This document shows, piece after piece, positions 27,492-36,420 of a DNA stretch of 64,000 nucleotides (its first letter is position 1; the number at the start of each line of letters is the position of its first letter). The notes below the pieces were generated by a model. It was not told the DNA's origin. It saw nothing but the letters and a program-made list of their open reading frames with translations, and ran no database searches. Source of the DNA: Caulobacter sp. S45 (GTDB lineage: Bacteria; Pseudomonadota; Alphaproteobacteria; Caulobacterales; Caulobacteraceae); contig NZ_LMUL01000014.1 in assembly GCF_009765965.1 (NCBI RefSeq), forward strand, positions 973,685-1,037,684. Reading direction: 5' to 3'. The position numbers and the translations under genes were made by a program.

Positions 27492-28547
27492 ATGAGACAC
27501 TTCAAGCCCGCCTGCGCGATGCTGCTGGCCGCATCGACGATAGCGGCGGGAAGCGCCCACGCCGCCGACCTCGACTTCCTGAACCACAACCGTCCCGTCC
27601 TGGACGCCCACAACTGCTACCCCTACGACGGCAAGTGGAACGACCGGGTCCAACGCGCCCTCGGCTCGGGCTTCCCGGTCTCCATCGAACAGGACCTGGC
27701 CTGGTACGTGGACCCCGCGACCGGCGAAGGCCGGGTGGTGGTCTCCCACACGCCCAGGGCCACCGGCGCCGAGCCGACCCTGCGCGACTACTTCTTCAAG
27801 CAGGTGCGGCCGGTGGTCGAAAAGGCGCTGGCCGAAAATAAGCGCGACACCTGGCCCGTCGTCGTCCTGCACTTCGACTTCAAGGACAACCAGCCGGCCA
27901 TTCTCGAAGCGGTGTGGAAACTGCTCGGCGAGTACGAGCCCTGGCTGTCCACGGCGGTGAAAACCGACGACCCGACCCACCTGTCGCCGATCGAGCGCCG
28001 GCCGATCCTGGTGGTGACCGAGGACTCCGACAAACAGGCCAAGGTGTTCTTCGACGACGTGCCTGTGGGCGGGAAACTCCGCCTGTTCGGCTCCGCCCAC
28101 TCGGCCGAGCCGCCCAAGGACCTGCCTATCGAGACCCAGATGCACCTGGCGGCGACCATGCCCCCCGAGCAGATCCTCACCGAGGCGCCGACCAACTACC
28201 GCCGCTGGTGGAACAACTCCTGGTACGCGGTGGAGGAAGGCGGCCAGAGCAAGGCCGGCGACTGGACCCCGGCCGACGACCGCCGGCTGCGCGCCCTGGT
28301 CGATTACGCCCACCAGAAGGGCTACTGGATTCGCTTCTACACGCTGGACGGCTTCGCCCCCGAGGACGACCACGGCTGGGGCAAATATTATAACTTCGGC
28401 TCCAAGGCCCAGGTGATCCTGCGCTGGAAGGCCGCCATCGCCGCCGGCGTCAACTTCGTCGCCTCCGACCAGTACGAGGACCTGGCGACCTACCTGCCTC
28501 AGGCGTCGAAGGAGCTTCGGCCGGCGACGGAGACGGCTTCGCGCTGA
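27492..28547 (+). CDS. Exported PI-PLC/GDPD-like TIM-barrel protein (AIM6-like)
   Basis: A 351-residue secreted protein with a signal peptide cleaved after about residue 24 (GSAHAAD). The mature part begins LNHNRPVLDAHNCYPYDGKWNDR, resembling the N-terminal catalytic His strand of the PLC-like phosphodiesterase superfamily. It continues with VSIEQDLAWY, VVLHFDFKD and ends with YWIRFYTLDGF and NFVASDQYEDL, as in glycerophosphodiester phosphodiesterase barrels. The closest recognised group is the AIM6/PI-PLC-like family. The substrate is probably a phosphodiester, but several members are uncharacterised. Confidence 0.75.
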   Translation: MRHFKPACAMLLAASTIAAGSAHAADLDFLNHNRPVLDAHNCYPYDGKWNDRVQRALGSGFPVSIEQDLAWYVDPATGEGRVVVSHTPRATGAEPTLRDYFFKQVRPVVEKALAENKRDTWPVVVLHFDFKDNQPAILEAVWKLLGEYEPWLSTAVKTDDPTHLSPIERRPILVVTEDSDKQAKVFFDDVPVGGKLRLFGSAHSAEPPKDLPIETQMHLAATMPPEQILTEAPTNYRRWWNNSWYAVEEGGQSKAGDWTPADDRRLRALVDYAHQKGYWIRFYTLDGFAPEDDHGWGKYYNFGSKAQVILRWKAAIAAGVNFVASDQYEDLATYLPQASKELRPATETASR

Positions 28548-28557
28548 GGAGTTGCAT

Positions 28558-28639
28558 CCTTCGAGACGCCCCTTCGGGGCTCCTCAGCATGACGAGCGTT
28601 CATAGGTTCCCCAAACCCTCGTCTCGAAGCACGCGAAGC
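28558..28639. repeat. Diverged copy of the 45-bp palindrome family
   Basis: The left part reads CTTCGAGACGCCCCTTCGGG followed by GCTCCTCAGCATGACGAG, and the right end is GTCTCGAAGCACGCG. Both match the arms of the element at 5019-5129, but the right arm is shortened. It lies in the gap before pabB. Confidence 0.75.
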
Positions 28640-28685
28640 ATCGGCAGCGTTGCTGTTTGCAGCGGCATGGCCCATCCCTCCCGCG

Positions 28686-30002
28686 ATGCAGGCCCGTTCC
28701 CTTATCCCCGTCCCGTGGCGTGACCCACTCGACGTCGTCGCCCCCTATGCCGACGAGCCTTTCGCCCTGGCCCTGCTGTCGGACGGCTCGCGCGCGGGTC
28801 GCTGGTCCTATGTCGCCAGGGAGCCGATCCGGACATTCGACCGCCTGGAGACGCTGTCTACCGAACTCTCGACCATCACCCCCACGACAGACGCGGACCT
28901 GCCGCCCTTCCAAGGCGGGGCTATGGGATTGGCCGGCTACGAATGGAGTGCGACGCTGGAACCGACCGCGCCTCAAGCCCGAAAGGCGGGCTGGCCCGAC
29001 CTGATCGGCGGCGTCTACGACAGCCTGGTCGCCTTCGATCACCATAGCCGCCGAGCCTGGGCCATAGGCCGGGGCGTGACCGAATCCTCGGCGCAAGCGC
29101 GCGCGGCCGCCGCGCGGTCTATGTGCGATGCGCCGCCTCGCCCAACCGTGCGGCCGACGGCGGACTTCCTCGCCTGTCCCGCGTCACAGCCCTATCCCAA
29201 AGCCGTCGCCGACGTGGTGGCGGCGATCGGGGCCGGCGAGGTCTTCCAGGCCAATATCGCACGCGCCTGGGAAGGCCGGCTCGATCCCGGCGTCGCTCCG
29301 TTCGACGTCCTGGCGGCGTTGACGGCCGACAGCCCCGCGCCCTTCGCCGGCTATCTGCGCCTGCCCGGCCTGGCGGTGGTCAGCAATTCGCCGGAGCGCT
29401 TCCTGCACGTCGCCGCCGACGGGCGGGCGCATTCGCAACCGATCAAGGGCACGCGCCCGCGCCACGCCGACCCCGCGCGGGACGCGGCGCTGGCCGCCGA
29501 GTTGACGGCCAGCGTCAAGGACCGGGCCGAGAACCTGATGATCGTGGACCTGATGCGCAACGACCTGGCGCGGAACTGCCGTCCCGGCAGCGTGACGGTG
29601 GACGCCTTCTGCACGTTGGAGAGCTTCGCCAACGTCCACCACCTGGTGTCCATCGTCAGCGGTCGATTGCGGGCGGACTGCGGCGCGCTCGACCTGTTCG
29701 CCTCGGCCTTCCCGCCCGGCTCGGTCACCGGCGCGCCCAAGCTGCAGGCCATGCAGGTCATCGCCCGCCACGAACCGCCGAGGGGACCCTACTGCGGTTC
29801 GCTGTTCTGGGCCGGGATCGACGGGGCGTTCGACTCCAACGTGTTGATCCGCACCCTGGCCTTCGCACAGGACGAGACCGGTGGCTGGCGTTTCGAGACC
29901 CGAGCTGGTGCGGGGATCACCGCCGACAGCGATCCGGACACCGAGGACGCCGAGGCGCTGGCCAAGATCGCCGCCATCCGCACCGTGCTGGAGCGCCGTT
30001 GA
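28686..30002 (+). CDS. pabB: Aminodeoxychorismate synthase component I
   Basis: A 438-residue chorismate-binding enzyme that, with an amidotransferase PabA, makes 4-amino-4-deoxychorismate for folate. Key segments are PIKGTRPRHADPARD (the PIKGT motif whose Lys is typical of PabB rather than TrpE, about 262-276), ENLMIVDLMRNDLARNC (about 294-310), SIVSGRLRADC, FPPGSVTGAPKLQAM, and the end GAGITADSDPDTEDAEA. ATG 28686 is chosen; an upstream TTG adds only 12 residues. It overlaps pabC by one base (TGATG). pabA is not in the window. Confidence 0.9.
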   Translation: MQARSLIPVPWRDPLDVVAPYADEPFALALLSDGSRAGRWSYVAREPIRTFDRLETLSTELSTITPTTDADLPPFQGGAMGLAGYEWSATLEPTAPQARKAGWPDLIGGVYDSLVAFDHHSRRAWAIGRGVTESSAQARAAAARSMCDAPPRPTVRPTADFLACPASQPYPKAVADVVAAIGAGEVFQANIARAWEGRLDPGVAPFDVLAALTADSPAPFAGYLRLPGLAVVSNSPERFLHVAADGRAHSQPIKGTRPRHADPARDAALAAELTASVKDRAENLMIVDLMRNDLARNCRPGSVTVDAFCTLESFANVHHLVSIVSGRLRADCGALDLFASAFPPGSVTGAPKLQAMQVIARHEPPRGPYCGSLFWAGIDGAFDSNVLIRTLAFAQDETGGWRFETRAGAGITADSDPDTEDAEALAKIAAIRTVLERR

Positions 30003-30790
30003 TGCAGACCGTCCCCGCCAGCGACCGTGGATTGACGCTGGGCGTCGGCCTGTTCGAGACCATCCTCGCCGTCGAAGGACGGTTGGCGCTTTGGGAGGCT
30101 CATCTCGACCGGCTGGCGCGGGGATGCGCCGCGCTCTCCCTGCCCCCGCCCGACCGGACCGCATGCGCCGAGGCGGCTCGGGCTGCGCTCGAAGCGGCGG
30201 GACTGGTGACGGGACGCGCGGCGGTGCGCCTCACCTGGACCGGCGGCGATGGCGCGCGCGGCCTCGCCGCCCCTTCGCCAACCCGGCCCCGCCTGCTCGC
30301 CACGGCGTCTCCCGCAGCGCCTCCCCTGGCCAGCATGGTGCTGCACACCTCGGCTATCCGCCGCAACGCATCTTCGCCTCTCTCGCGCCTGAAGACCCTG
30401 AGTTATCTCGACAATGTGTTGGCCCGGGCGGAAGCCATCGCCGCCGGGGCTGACGAGGCCTTGCTCTGCGACCATGCCGGCTCGGTCGCCTGCGCCGCCG
30501 CCGCCAACATCTTCTGGATCGCGCATGGGGAGCTGCACACCCCCGCGCTCGACTGCGGGGTCCTAGACGGCGTTGTGCGTGATGTGGCGCTGCATATCGC
30601 GCTCCGGCATGGGTTCACGGTCCGCGAGGTCCATGCACCGATATCCAGCCTGCTGGCCTGCGATGGAGGCTTCCTGACCAACAGCCTCCAGCCGGCTGTT
30701 GCGATCCGCAGCCTCGACGGGACCGGACTTTCCGCGCCGGGCCCCGCGCTGCTGGACCTGATGGCCGACCTTCGGAGCACCGTCAGCTAG
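30002..30790 (+). CDS. pabC: Aminodeoxychorismate lyase / class IV aminotransferase fold
   Basis: A 262-residue fold-type IV PLP enzyme that would release pyruvate from aminodeoxychorismate to give 4-aminobenzoate. It starts MQTVPASDRGLTLGVGLFETILAVEG, the PLP Lys is in RLKTLSYLDNVLARAEA (about 132-148), and the glycine-type loop is near GVLDGVVRDVAL (about 187). The final substrate-loop GGFLTNSLQPAVAIRS is as in PabC and branched-chain aminotransferases. The ATG overlaps the pabB stop (TGATG), so the two are translationally coupled. Confidence 0.9.
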   Translation: MQTVPASDRGLTLGVGLFETILAVEGRLALWEAHLDRLARGCAALSLPPPDRTACAEAARAALEAAGLVTGRAAVRLTWTGGDGARGLAAPSPTRPRLLATASPAAPPLASMVLHTSAIRRNASSPLSRLKTLSYLDNVLARAEAIAAGADEALLCDHAGSVACAAAANIFWIAHGELHTPALDCGVLDGVVRDVALHIALRHGFTVREVHAPISSLLACDGGFLTNSLQPAVAIRSLDGTGLSAPGPALLDLMADLRSTVS

Positions 30791-31028
30791 CCGTATGGCC
30801 ATCCTTGATCGTCCAAGGTAGATCACCACTTCGAGACGGCTGCGAAGTATAGCGAACAAGTATCGGAGGCTGTGGATCAGCCCTTCCAAAAGGGGAGGTG
30901 CGTGCCGTCATGGCCACCTTTGGTTCAAAACAATATTTTATTTTGACTCGGGCCATCTGACCATTTTTCGCCTCAATTCCGCGAAGATTTATGTTCGCCA
31001 GCTTGGCTTGGATCGAACCCACGGAATC

Positions 31029-32003
31029 ATGGCGATGTCGGCAAGGAACGCGTTGGTCGGGGCGTCGGCCTCGGTTTTGCTTTGCGCCATGGCAGGCGTG
31101 GCCCTGGCGTCCGGAGGCGGCGGCGGCGGCGGTGGTTTCGGCGGCGGCGCACCCAGCGTCTCCGCGCCCGCCTATAACGCCGTCGAAGAATACCAGAAGG
31201 GCGTCGCGGCGCTGAAGGGCGGCGAGTATCGCGACGCCGACCGCGCCTTCGGCCACGTGCTGGAAGTCGTGCCCAAGGACGCCAACACCCTGTTCGCCAT
31301 GGGCCTGACCAAGGCCGGCGAGAAGGACCTCAAGGGCGCAGCCCGCTTCTACGATCGCACCCTCAAGGCCGACCCACAGCACATCGGCGCACGCCGGGAG
31401 CTCGCGGTGACCGAGGCCCAGCTCGGTCAGGCCGACAAGGCCAAGGCCGAGCTCGTCACCCTGCAGACCCGCGCGACCGCCTGTGGCGACACCTGTCCCG
31501 AAGCCGACCAGCTCAAGGCCTCCGTCGCCGCCGTACAGGCCGCCGTGACCCCCGCGACGCCCGCCGCCAGCGGGACGCCCGGACCAGCGGCGGCGCTGGA
31601 GCGGCCCAACCTGATGTTCGCCAAGGCGGAAGCGGGCGACCACGACTATGTCGACGCCGTGCACCTGATCAACGAGCACCGTTACGCCGAGGCCCTGACC
31701 CAACTCAAGGCCGCGCAATCGGCGTTCGGCCCGCACCCCGACATCCTGACCTATATCGGCTACGTCAACCGCAAGATGGGTCATCTCGACGAGGCGGAGA
31801 CCTACTACCGGCAGGCGTTGAACATCTATCCGGAACATGTCGGGGCCACCGAATACTATGGAGAGCTGAAGGTGATCCGGGGCGACCTGCCCGGCGCCCG
31901 CCAGATGCTGGCCAAGCTGGAGCAAGCCTGCACCTTCGGCTGCGTGGAGGCCGAAGACCTGCGCCGCTGGATCGACGCCGGTCGCGAGCCGTCGGGATTG
32001 TAG
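31029..32003 (+). CDS. Exported TPR-repeat protein with glycine-rich N-terminus
   Basis: About 324 residues. A signal peptide (LLCAMAGVALASG) is followed by an eight-glycine run (GGGGGGGGFGGG, about 30-41). TPR-type helices follow: EYQKGVAALKGGEYRDADRAFGHVLEVVPKDANTLF (about 55-90), then a second and third repeat to about 135, a Pro/Ala-rich linker (about 165-190), and two more repeats (HPDILTYIGYVNRKMGHLDEAETYYRQAL, about 240-268). Four cysteines form two CxxxC-like pairs (ACGDTC and ACTFGC). No enzyme function is visible. The gene for a mono-haem protein follows after 22 bases, so they are probably co-transcribed and may work together in the periplasm. Confidence 0.8.
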   Translation: MAMSARNALVGASASVLLCAMAGVALASGGGGGGGGFGGGAPSVSAPAYNAVEEYQKGVAALKGGEYRDADRAFGHVLEVVPKDANTLFAMGLTKAGEKDLKGAARFYDRTLKADPQHIGARRELAVTEAQLGQADKAKAELVTLQTRATACGDTCPEADQLKASVAAVQAAVTPATPAASGTPGPAAALERPNLMFAKAEAGDHDYVDAVHLINEHRYAEALTQLKAAQSAFGPHPDILTYIGYVNRKMGHLDEAETYYRQALNIYPEHVGATEYYGELKVIRGDLPGARQMLAKLEQACTFGCVEAEDLRRWIDAGREPSGL

Positions 32004-32025
32004 GGCGGCGGATCGGCGCCGTTGT

Positions 32026-33003
32026 ATGCGCCATCCCTGGGCGATTGCGGGTCTGAGCGGCTTGGTGCTGGCGACGGGCGCGGCGGCGTTGGCCGCTGGC
32101 CCGTCGATCCGAGCCGCGCGCTGGGTCGCATCGAGCGCCGACCCTGTCGCCGTCCTGACCCGTAGCCCGGTGGAGTGCCTGCGCAAACCACGGGGCGCCG
32201 AAGCCGCCTATGAGGTGGAGGTCGGGCGCGCCGCCTTCCGCACTCCGCTCCTGCTCGGCGGCCAAGCCTCGCGGGCTGGATTGGACTGCGAAAGCTGCCA
32301 TCGCAACGGACGCACCAATCCGAGCTTCTTCTTTCCCGGCCTGTCCGGCGCACCGGGGACCGCCGACGTCACCTCCTCGCTGTTCAGCAGCCACCGGGGC
32401 GACGGGATCGACAACCCCAAGCCGATCCCCGACCTCGGCGGCGACAAGGCTCGGCTGAAGATCGGCCAAGCGAACGGCGACCCGGCCCTGCCCCTCTTCA
32501 TCCACGGACTGATCACCGAGGAGTTCGACGGAGCCGAACCCACGCCCGGCGTCTTGAAGGGCCTCGCCGCCTATGTCCGCGCCCTCGCCCCCTCCGCATG
32601 CGCGGCGCGCGAAACCGAACCGGTGCGGGTGGAACAGCCGATCTCCGATGCGCGCCGGGCCGTGCAGGTCGCCATCGCCGCGCTGGATCGCAACGACGAC
32701 GAGACCGCGATACTGATGGTGGAGTCCGCCCGCTCGCAACTCGCCTTGATCGACGAGCGCTACGGCGCGATCCCTCGCGACCGGGCCGGCGTGCGTGTCG
32801 CGGCGCTCGACCTCAGCGCGGCGGTCGCCGATGTCCGCGCCCGGCGCAAGCCCGACGCACGCACCGCCCTGATCGCCTGGCTGGTGCGCACACCGACCTG
32901 GGCCCGGCCGGTGGAAGCCGACCAGGCGAGATCGCTCTATAACCCAACGGAACTGGCGCGAAGCCTTCGCAGCGCTGGACAGGCGCTCGCCGCCCGCCAC
33001 TAG
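32026..33003 (+). CDS. Exported mono-haem c-type cytochrome-like protein
   Basis: A 325-residue protein with a signal peptide (about 1-24) and one CxxCH haem motif (CESCH, about residue 87) in a context, FRTPLLLGGQASRAGLDCESCHRNG, reminiscent of di-haem peroxidase-type domains. A Met or His distal ligand is not obvious. The second half (about 190-325) is helical with no clear domain (RRAVQVAIAALDRNDDETAILMVESARSQLALIDERYGAIP). It follows the TPR gene closely. Electron transfer or a periplasmic redox role is possible; the partner is unknown. Confidence 0.75.
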   Translation: MRHPWAIAGLSGLVLATGAAALAAGPSIRAARWVASSADPVAVLTRSPVECLRKPRGAEAAYEVEVGRAAFRTPLLLGGQASRAGLDCESCHRNGRTNPSFFFPGLSGAPGTADVTSSLFSSHRGDGIDNPKPIPDLGGDKARLKIGQANGDPALPLFIHGLITEEFDGAEPTPGVLKGLAAYVRALAPSACAARETEPVRVEQPISDARRAVQVAIAALDRNDDETAILMVESARSQLALIDERYGAIPRDRAGVRVAALDLSAAVADVRARRKPDARTALIAWLVRTPTWARPVEADQARSLYNPTELARSLRSAGQALAARH

Positions 33004-33042
33004 CTAGCTTGACAATGGCGCGGAGACTGTCAGTGGGCGGGG

Positions 33043-33492
33043 GTGACGACGCCGACGCTCGAGACCGCAGCCCATATCGTCCAGCTCGCGCTGACGCCGA
33101 TCTTCCTGCTGTCCGGCGTCGCGACCCTGCTCAGCGTCTTCTCCACGCGCCTGGGCCGCGTGGCGGACCAGGTCGACAAGCTGGTGTTCGAGGGCGAGGA
33201 TGCTCACACCGCCGAACGCCACCAGCGACTGCACATCCTGCGCCTGCGCTCGCAGTTCCTGGACCTGGCGGTGGTGCTGGCCGCCCTGGCGGGCGCCCTG
33301 ACCTGCGGCGCGGCCCTGGTGCTGTTTCTGGGCGCGGTGCGCGAGTCGGGGGCGGCGAACATGCTGTTCCTGCTGTTCGGCGGCGCCCTCCTGCTGACCA
33401 TGGGCGCGCTGGCCGCCTTCGTGATCGAGATGCTGCTGGCCAGCCGGGGCGTGCGCAACCTGACCGACCGGGGAGCCGCTTCGCCGCGATAG
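33043..33492 (+). CDS. DUF2721 family membrane protein
   Basis: A 149-residue inner-membrane protein with three hydrophobic helices: residues about 12-32 (IVQLALTPIFLLSGVATLLSV), 73-95 and 106-132. The segment LSVFSTRLGRVADQVDKL after the first helix and RLRSQFLDLAVVLAALAGAL are typical of DUF2721. The start is GTG 33043. Function unknown. It lies 40 bases after the cytochrome-like gene and is convergent with the ParB-like gene. Confidence 0.85.
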   Translation: MTTPTLETAAHIVQLALTPIFLLSGVATLLSVFSTRLGRVADQVDKLVFEGEDAHTAERHQRLHILRLRSQFLDLAVVLAALAGALTCGAALVLFLGAVRESGAANMLFLLFGGALLLTMGALAAFVIEMLLASRGVRNLTDRGAASPR

Positions 33493-33500
33493 GACGCGCC

Positions 33501-34118
33501 CTAGTCGTCCGAACTGGGCCCGCACCACCCCGGCAGGTATTTGGCGTCGGCGGACTTGGCCAGGGTCAGGGCCTCGACCACGCTGGCGGCGAAGTCGGTC
33601 TCCACCGCCTTGCGCTTGACCCGCCGCCGCAAGAAGTCGGCCCACAGGAACTCGCTGAACGGCGCAGCCGACTTGGCGCAGCCGCCTGCCCGCCGCAGGG
33701 CGCCGGCGAGGCTGCGGAACGGATCGTCGCTCATGGCGTCGATGCTCTTAGGGATGTCGCCGAAGCCCTGGCGAACCCCCGCCGCATCGTAGGGATGGCA
33801 CCAGCCGCTGTTGTCGGCGAAGGTCCAGAACGGGTCCTTGTCCAAAGAGCTGAGGTCCTTGACCGTGGTGGTCAACACCTCCTTGCAGCCCTCCTCGTGC
33901 AGCGCGCGCAGCAGGTGGTGGTGATCGACGACGTAGCGGCGCCCCTTCGGCCCAAGCAGCACCGGAACCATGTGTCGTCCGAGGAAGACCTTGCGCTTCT
34001 CCTCGGTCAGCTCGGCCCAGCGGCGGCGCTTCTCGGACACCTCGTGCAGCCCGACGGTGATCTGGGTCGGGCGAAGCTCTGCGATCGAAATGGTGTCGAG
34101 CAAGGGGTCGCGTGTCAT
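33501..34118 (-). CDS. ParB-like nuclease domain protein (ParBc_2 type)
   Basis: A 205-residue protein matching the ParB-like_2 (PF08857-type) family. It begins TISIAELRPTQITVGLHEV, has the segment FLGRHMVPVLLGPKGRRYVVDHHHLLRALHEEG (about 45-77) with the GxR/DxHH-type core, and ends with LPGWCG, usual for the family. It lacks a helix-turn-helix, so it is not a chromosome-partition ParB. Family members are mostly uncharacterised. It is a single gene, on the opposite strand to its left neighbour. Confidence 0.82.
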   Translation of the reverse strand: MTRDPLLDTISIAELRPTQITVGLHEVSEKRRRWAELTEEKRKVFLGRHMVPVLLGPKGRRYVVDHHHLLRALHEEGCKEVLTTTVKDLSSLDKDPFWTFADNSGWCHPYDAAGVRQGFGDIPKSIDAMSDDPFRSLAGALRRAGGCAKSAAPFSEFLWADFLRRRVKRKAVETDFAASVVEALTLAKSADAKYLPGWCGPSSDD

Positions 34119-34203
34119 CTGGACGTCCCGAACGGCGCAGGCGCGGTTCCGCCGCCCGTCGCCCTATAGCACGCGCCTTCCACCCGTTCGACGTGGCGAC
34201 GGC

Positions 34204-34911
34204 CTATTGCGCAGCCAGCGGATAGTTGGACGGGAACAGCGCACGCCGCGCCTCTTCGTCCTGCTCCTTCTTGAACGGGTGGTCCTTGCCGACGGCGCGG
34301 GCGCGAACAGCCGCCGGGCGAGCGTCGATCTGCTGGAACCAGCGCTTCAGGTTCGCAAACGGGGCGAGCGGGTCGTTCTTCTCGTCCAGCACTCTGAACG
34401 CGCGGTCCAGCCATCCCCAGGCGGACATGTCGGCGATCGAATAGCTGTCGCCAACGATGTAGTCGCGGCCCTCGAGATGGTCGTCCAGCACGCGGTAATG
34501 CCGCTCGATCTCGCGCCGATAGCGGTTGATGGCGTAAGGGAGCTTTTCCGGCGCGGAATGCTGGAAATGCACCGCCTGCCCGGAGAAGGGGCCGATCCCG
34601 GTGGCGATGAAGAACAGCCAAGACAGCAGCTCGCCACGATCGGCGGGGGAGCCCATGAAGCGTCCGGTCTTGTCACCGAGATAAAGCAGGATTGCGCTGG
34701 AATCGAACACTCGCGCCTCCGCGCCGCCGGGACCTTCGGTGTCGACGATCGCGGGAAGCTTGCCGTTGGGGTTTATCGCCAGAAAGGCCGGCGCGTGCTG
34801 CTCGCCCTTGTTCGTATCCACAGGGACGACTTCATAGGGAAGACCGACCTCTTCCAGGAAGAGCGCCACCTTTGCGGGGTTTGGCGTGGGGTGAAAGTAG
34901 AAGCGGATCAC
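34204..34911 (-). CDS. Glutathione S-transferase family protein
   Basis: A 235-residue GST. The thioredoxin-like N-domain has RFYFHPTPNPAKVALFLEE (catalytic region, about 3-21), NPNGKLPAIVD (cis-Pro, about 50-60) and ARVFDSSAILLYLGDK (glutathione gamma-Glu binding Asp-Ser, about 68-84). The C-domain is helical with the N-cap GDSYSIADMSAWGW (about 152-165). GTG 34911 is chosen, with GGGAG 7 bases upstream, because the fold starts there. It resembles the YfcG/Ure2-like group, which often handles disulfides rather than xenobiotics. Confidence 0.9.
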   Translation of the reverse strand: MIRFYFHPTPNPAKVALFLEEVGLPYEVVPVDTNKGEQHAPAFLAINPNGKLPAIVDTEGPGGAEARVFDSSAILLYLGDKTGRFMGSPADRGELLSWLFFIATGIGPFSGQAVHFQHSAPEKLPYAINRYRREIERHYRVLDDHLEGRDYIVGDSYSIADMSAWGWLDRAFRVLDEKNDPLAPFANLKRWFQQIDARPAAVRARAVGKDHPFKKEQDEEARRALFPSNYPLAAQ

Positions 34912-35236
34912 CGGTTTCTCCCGAAATGGTTCTGGATCGGACTTTGGACGAGCCTGACCCGAACACCAGAACCATCCGCGTTCGCGCTGTCCAGACACAG
35001 TGCGCGTCATGGTGGGATCGCTGGAGCCGGCGGCTGAAACATCGGGAGGGCTTGGTGATCCGAGCGACCGCCCGCCATCGCCGCCAAACCGCCCCAAACA
35101 CAGGCAAGGTCGCACTTCGAAAGAGACCGAGACGGGGGTATACCTCCAGCCGGGACGTTCCGATGCATCGAGGCCAGGTCTGGCGTTCGGTCGTGCGGTG
35201 TTCCAGACTGGGGCCGTCAGGCTTGGCGGGAGCGCA
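34912..35236. other. Intergenic region between the GST and sigma-factor genes
   Basis: A 325-base divergent region. I see no GTAACC/CGAA-type promoter here, unlike the three nearby sigma-F-like promoters, so the sigma gene does not look self-activated. GGGAG precedes the sigma ATG. The frame of the sigma gene is open back to 35000, but those extra residues look non-coding (Arg/Pro/Gly-rich, no domain). Confidence 0.5.
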
Positions 35237-35770
35237 ATGTCCGATAGCGAATGGGGAGGGCTGATGGCGGCCGCGCAGGCTGGCGACAGCGCCGCCTATC
35301 GCCGGCTGTTGGAAGAGCTCGGTCCCTGGCTGCGCCGCTACTACACCCGGCGCCTGCCGCCCTCGATCGTCGACGACGCGGTGCAGGAAACGCTGATCGC
35401 GGTGCACGAGAAGCGCCACACCTACGACACCAACCGCCCCTTCGCCCCCTGGCTGGCCGCCATCGCCCGCTACAAGTGGATCGACCGTCTGCGCGCCTTG
35501 AAGCGGCTTCCGACCGAGGCGCTCAGCGAGGACATCTCGGTGCCCGACCATGAAAGCGCGGTGGTGAGCGCCACGGTGCTCGAACAATTGCTGGCCGGGT
35601 TGAAACCCGCCCAGGCCGAGGTCATCCGCCTTGTGAAGATCCAGGGCTTCAGCGTCGAGGAAGCCGCCGCCCGGACGGGACAGTCCGCCTCCCTGGTCAA
35701 GGTGAACATCCATCGCGGGCTCGCCCGGCTGACGCTCACGGTGCAGAGCCAGGCCTATGCCGATGGATGA
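35237..35770 (+). CDS. sigF: ECF sigma factor of the SigF/NrsF type
   Basis: A 177-residue ECF sigma factor. Region 2 runs from about residue 20 to 85 with YYTRRLPPSIVDDAVQETLIAVHEKRHTYDTNRPFAPWLAAIARYKWID. Region 4 begins near 115 with LKPAQAEVIRLVKIQGFSVEEAAARTGQSASLVKVNIHRGLARL, the helix-turn-helix for the -35 element. GGGAG lies 5 bases before ATG. The next gene is a DUF1109 (NrsF-type) anti-sigma factor overlapping by 14 bases, the arrangement of Caulobacter sigF-nrsF. Three GTAACC-N16-CGAA promoters lie 0.6-5 kb downstream, before a protease gene and the two bufferin operons. Confidence 0.9.
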   Translation: MSDSEWGGLMAAAQAGDSAAYRRLLEELGPWLRRYYTRRLPPSIVDDAVQETLIAVHEKRHTYDTNRPFAPWLAAIARYKWIDRLRALKRLPTEALSEDISVPDHESAVVSATVLEQLLAGLKPAQAEVIRLVKIQGFSVEEAAARTGQSASLVKVNIHRGLARLTLTVQSQAYADG

Positions 35771-36398
35771 CCTGCTCGACAGCCTGGTCGCCGACCTGGA
35801 GCCGGTGCGCCGGCGCACGTCCACGGGCGACGCCCTGGCGATCGGGCTGCTCTGCGCCCTGGAGCTCTCCATGTTCCTGGGCGTGGGCTCGATGCGGCCG
35901 GACATGCGCTTCGCCATCGCCGAGCCCGCGCTCTGGTGGAAGTTCGCCACTTTCGGCGTGCTGGCGCTGTTGGGGCTGGGCACGGCGATCCTGTCGTTCG
36001 ACCCCTCGATCTCGCCGAAGCGGGGCCTGTGGTGGATCGCCGCCGCCGTCGCCGCTGCCCTGGTCGTCGGCGGGATCGTCAACGCGCCGATGCACCATCA
36101 ACCGGATCTCGCCATGCGCCTGAACTGGCGCAGCGGATTGCAGTGCGTGATGGTGATGAGCGTCCTGGCGCTGCCCATGCTGGTGCTGCTGGCCGTGCTG
36201 ATGCGGCGGGGGGCTCCGACCCACCGGCGCGGGACCGCGCTGGCGGTGGGCGTGGCGGCGGCGACCTGGGGCGCCTTCGTGTTCGTGTTCGCCTGCCCCC
36301 ATGACGATCCGCTGTACGTCTCGATCTGGTATGGCGTCGGGTGCGCTGTGACCATCGTCTATGCCCGCGCGCTGCTGCCGCTGCTCACGCGCTGGTGA
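35757..36398 (+). CDS. nrsF: NrsF-type anti-sigma factor (DUF1109), six-helix membrane protein
   Basis: A 213-residue inner-membrane protein with about six hydrophobic segments (about 30-48, 62-82, 92-112, 128-148, 160-180, 188-208). The cytoplasmic N-terminus (MDDLLDSLVADLEPVRRR) would hold the sigma factor. The Caulobacter family member NrsF senses chromate/cadmium-type stress through a conserved cysteine pair. Here Cys residues occur in the N-terminal helix (LLCALE), near 123 (LQCVMV), near 178 (FACPHDD) and near 194 (GCAV). The gene overlaps sigF by 14 bases, ensuring co-expression of sigma and anti-sigma. Confidence 0.88.
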   Translation: MPMDDLLDSLVADLEPVRRRTSTGDALAIGLLCALELSMFLGVGSMRPDMRFAIAEPALWWKFATFGVLALLGLGTAILSFDPSISPKRGLWWIAAAVAAALVVGGIVNAPMHHQPDLAMRLNWRSGLQCVMVMSVLALPMLVLLAVLMRRGAPTHRRGTALAVGVAAATWGAFVFVFACPHDDPLYVSIWYGVGCAVTIVYARALLPLLTRW

Positions 36399-36420
36399 GG
36401 GCCGGGACTGAGTTGACACT

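Noticed and set aside
30791-31028. Possible RNA gene or hidden gene in the 238-base gap after pabC
   Set aside because: No tRNA-like fold, no long stem, and no frame with a plausible start and ribosome site.
31110-31145. GGC-rich run in the TPR gene as a regulatory repeat
   Set aside because: It is in frame and encodes the glycine run after the signal peptide; a coding explanation is sufficient.
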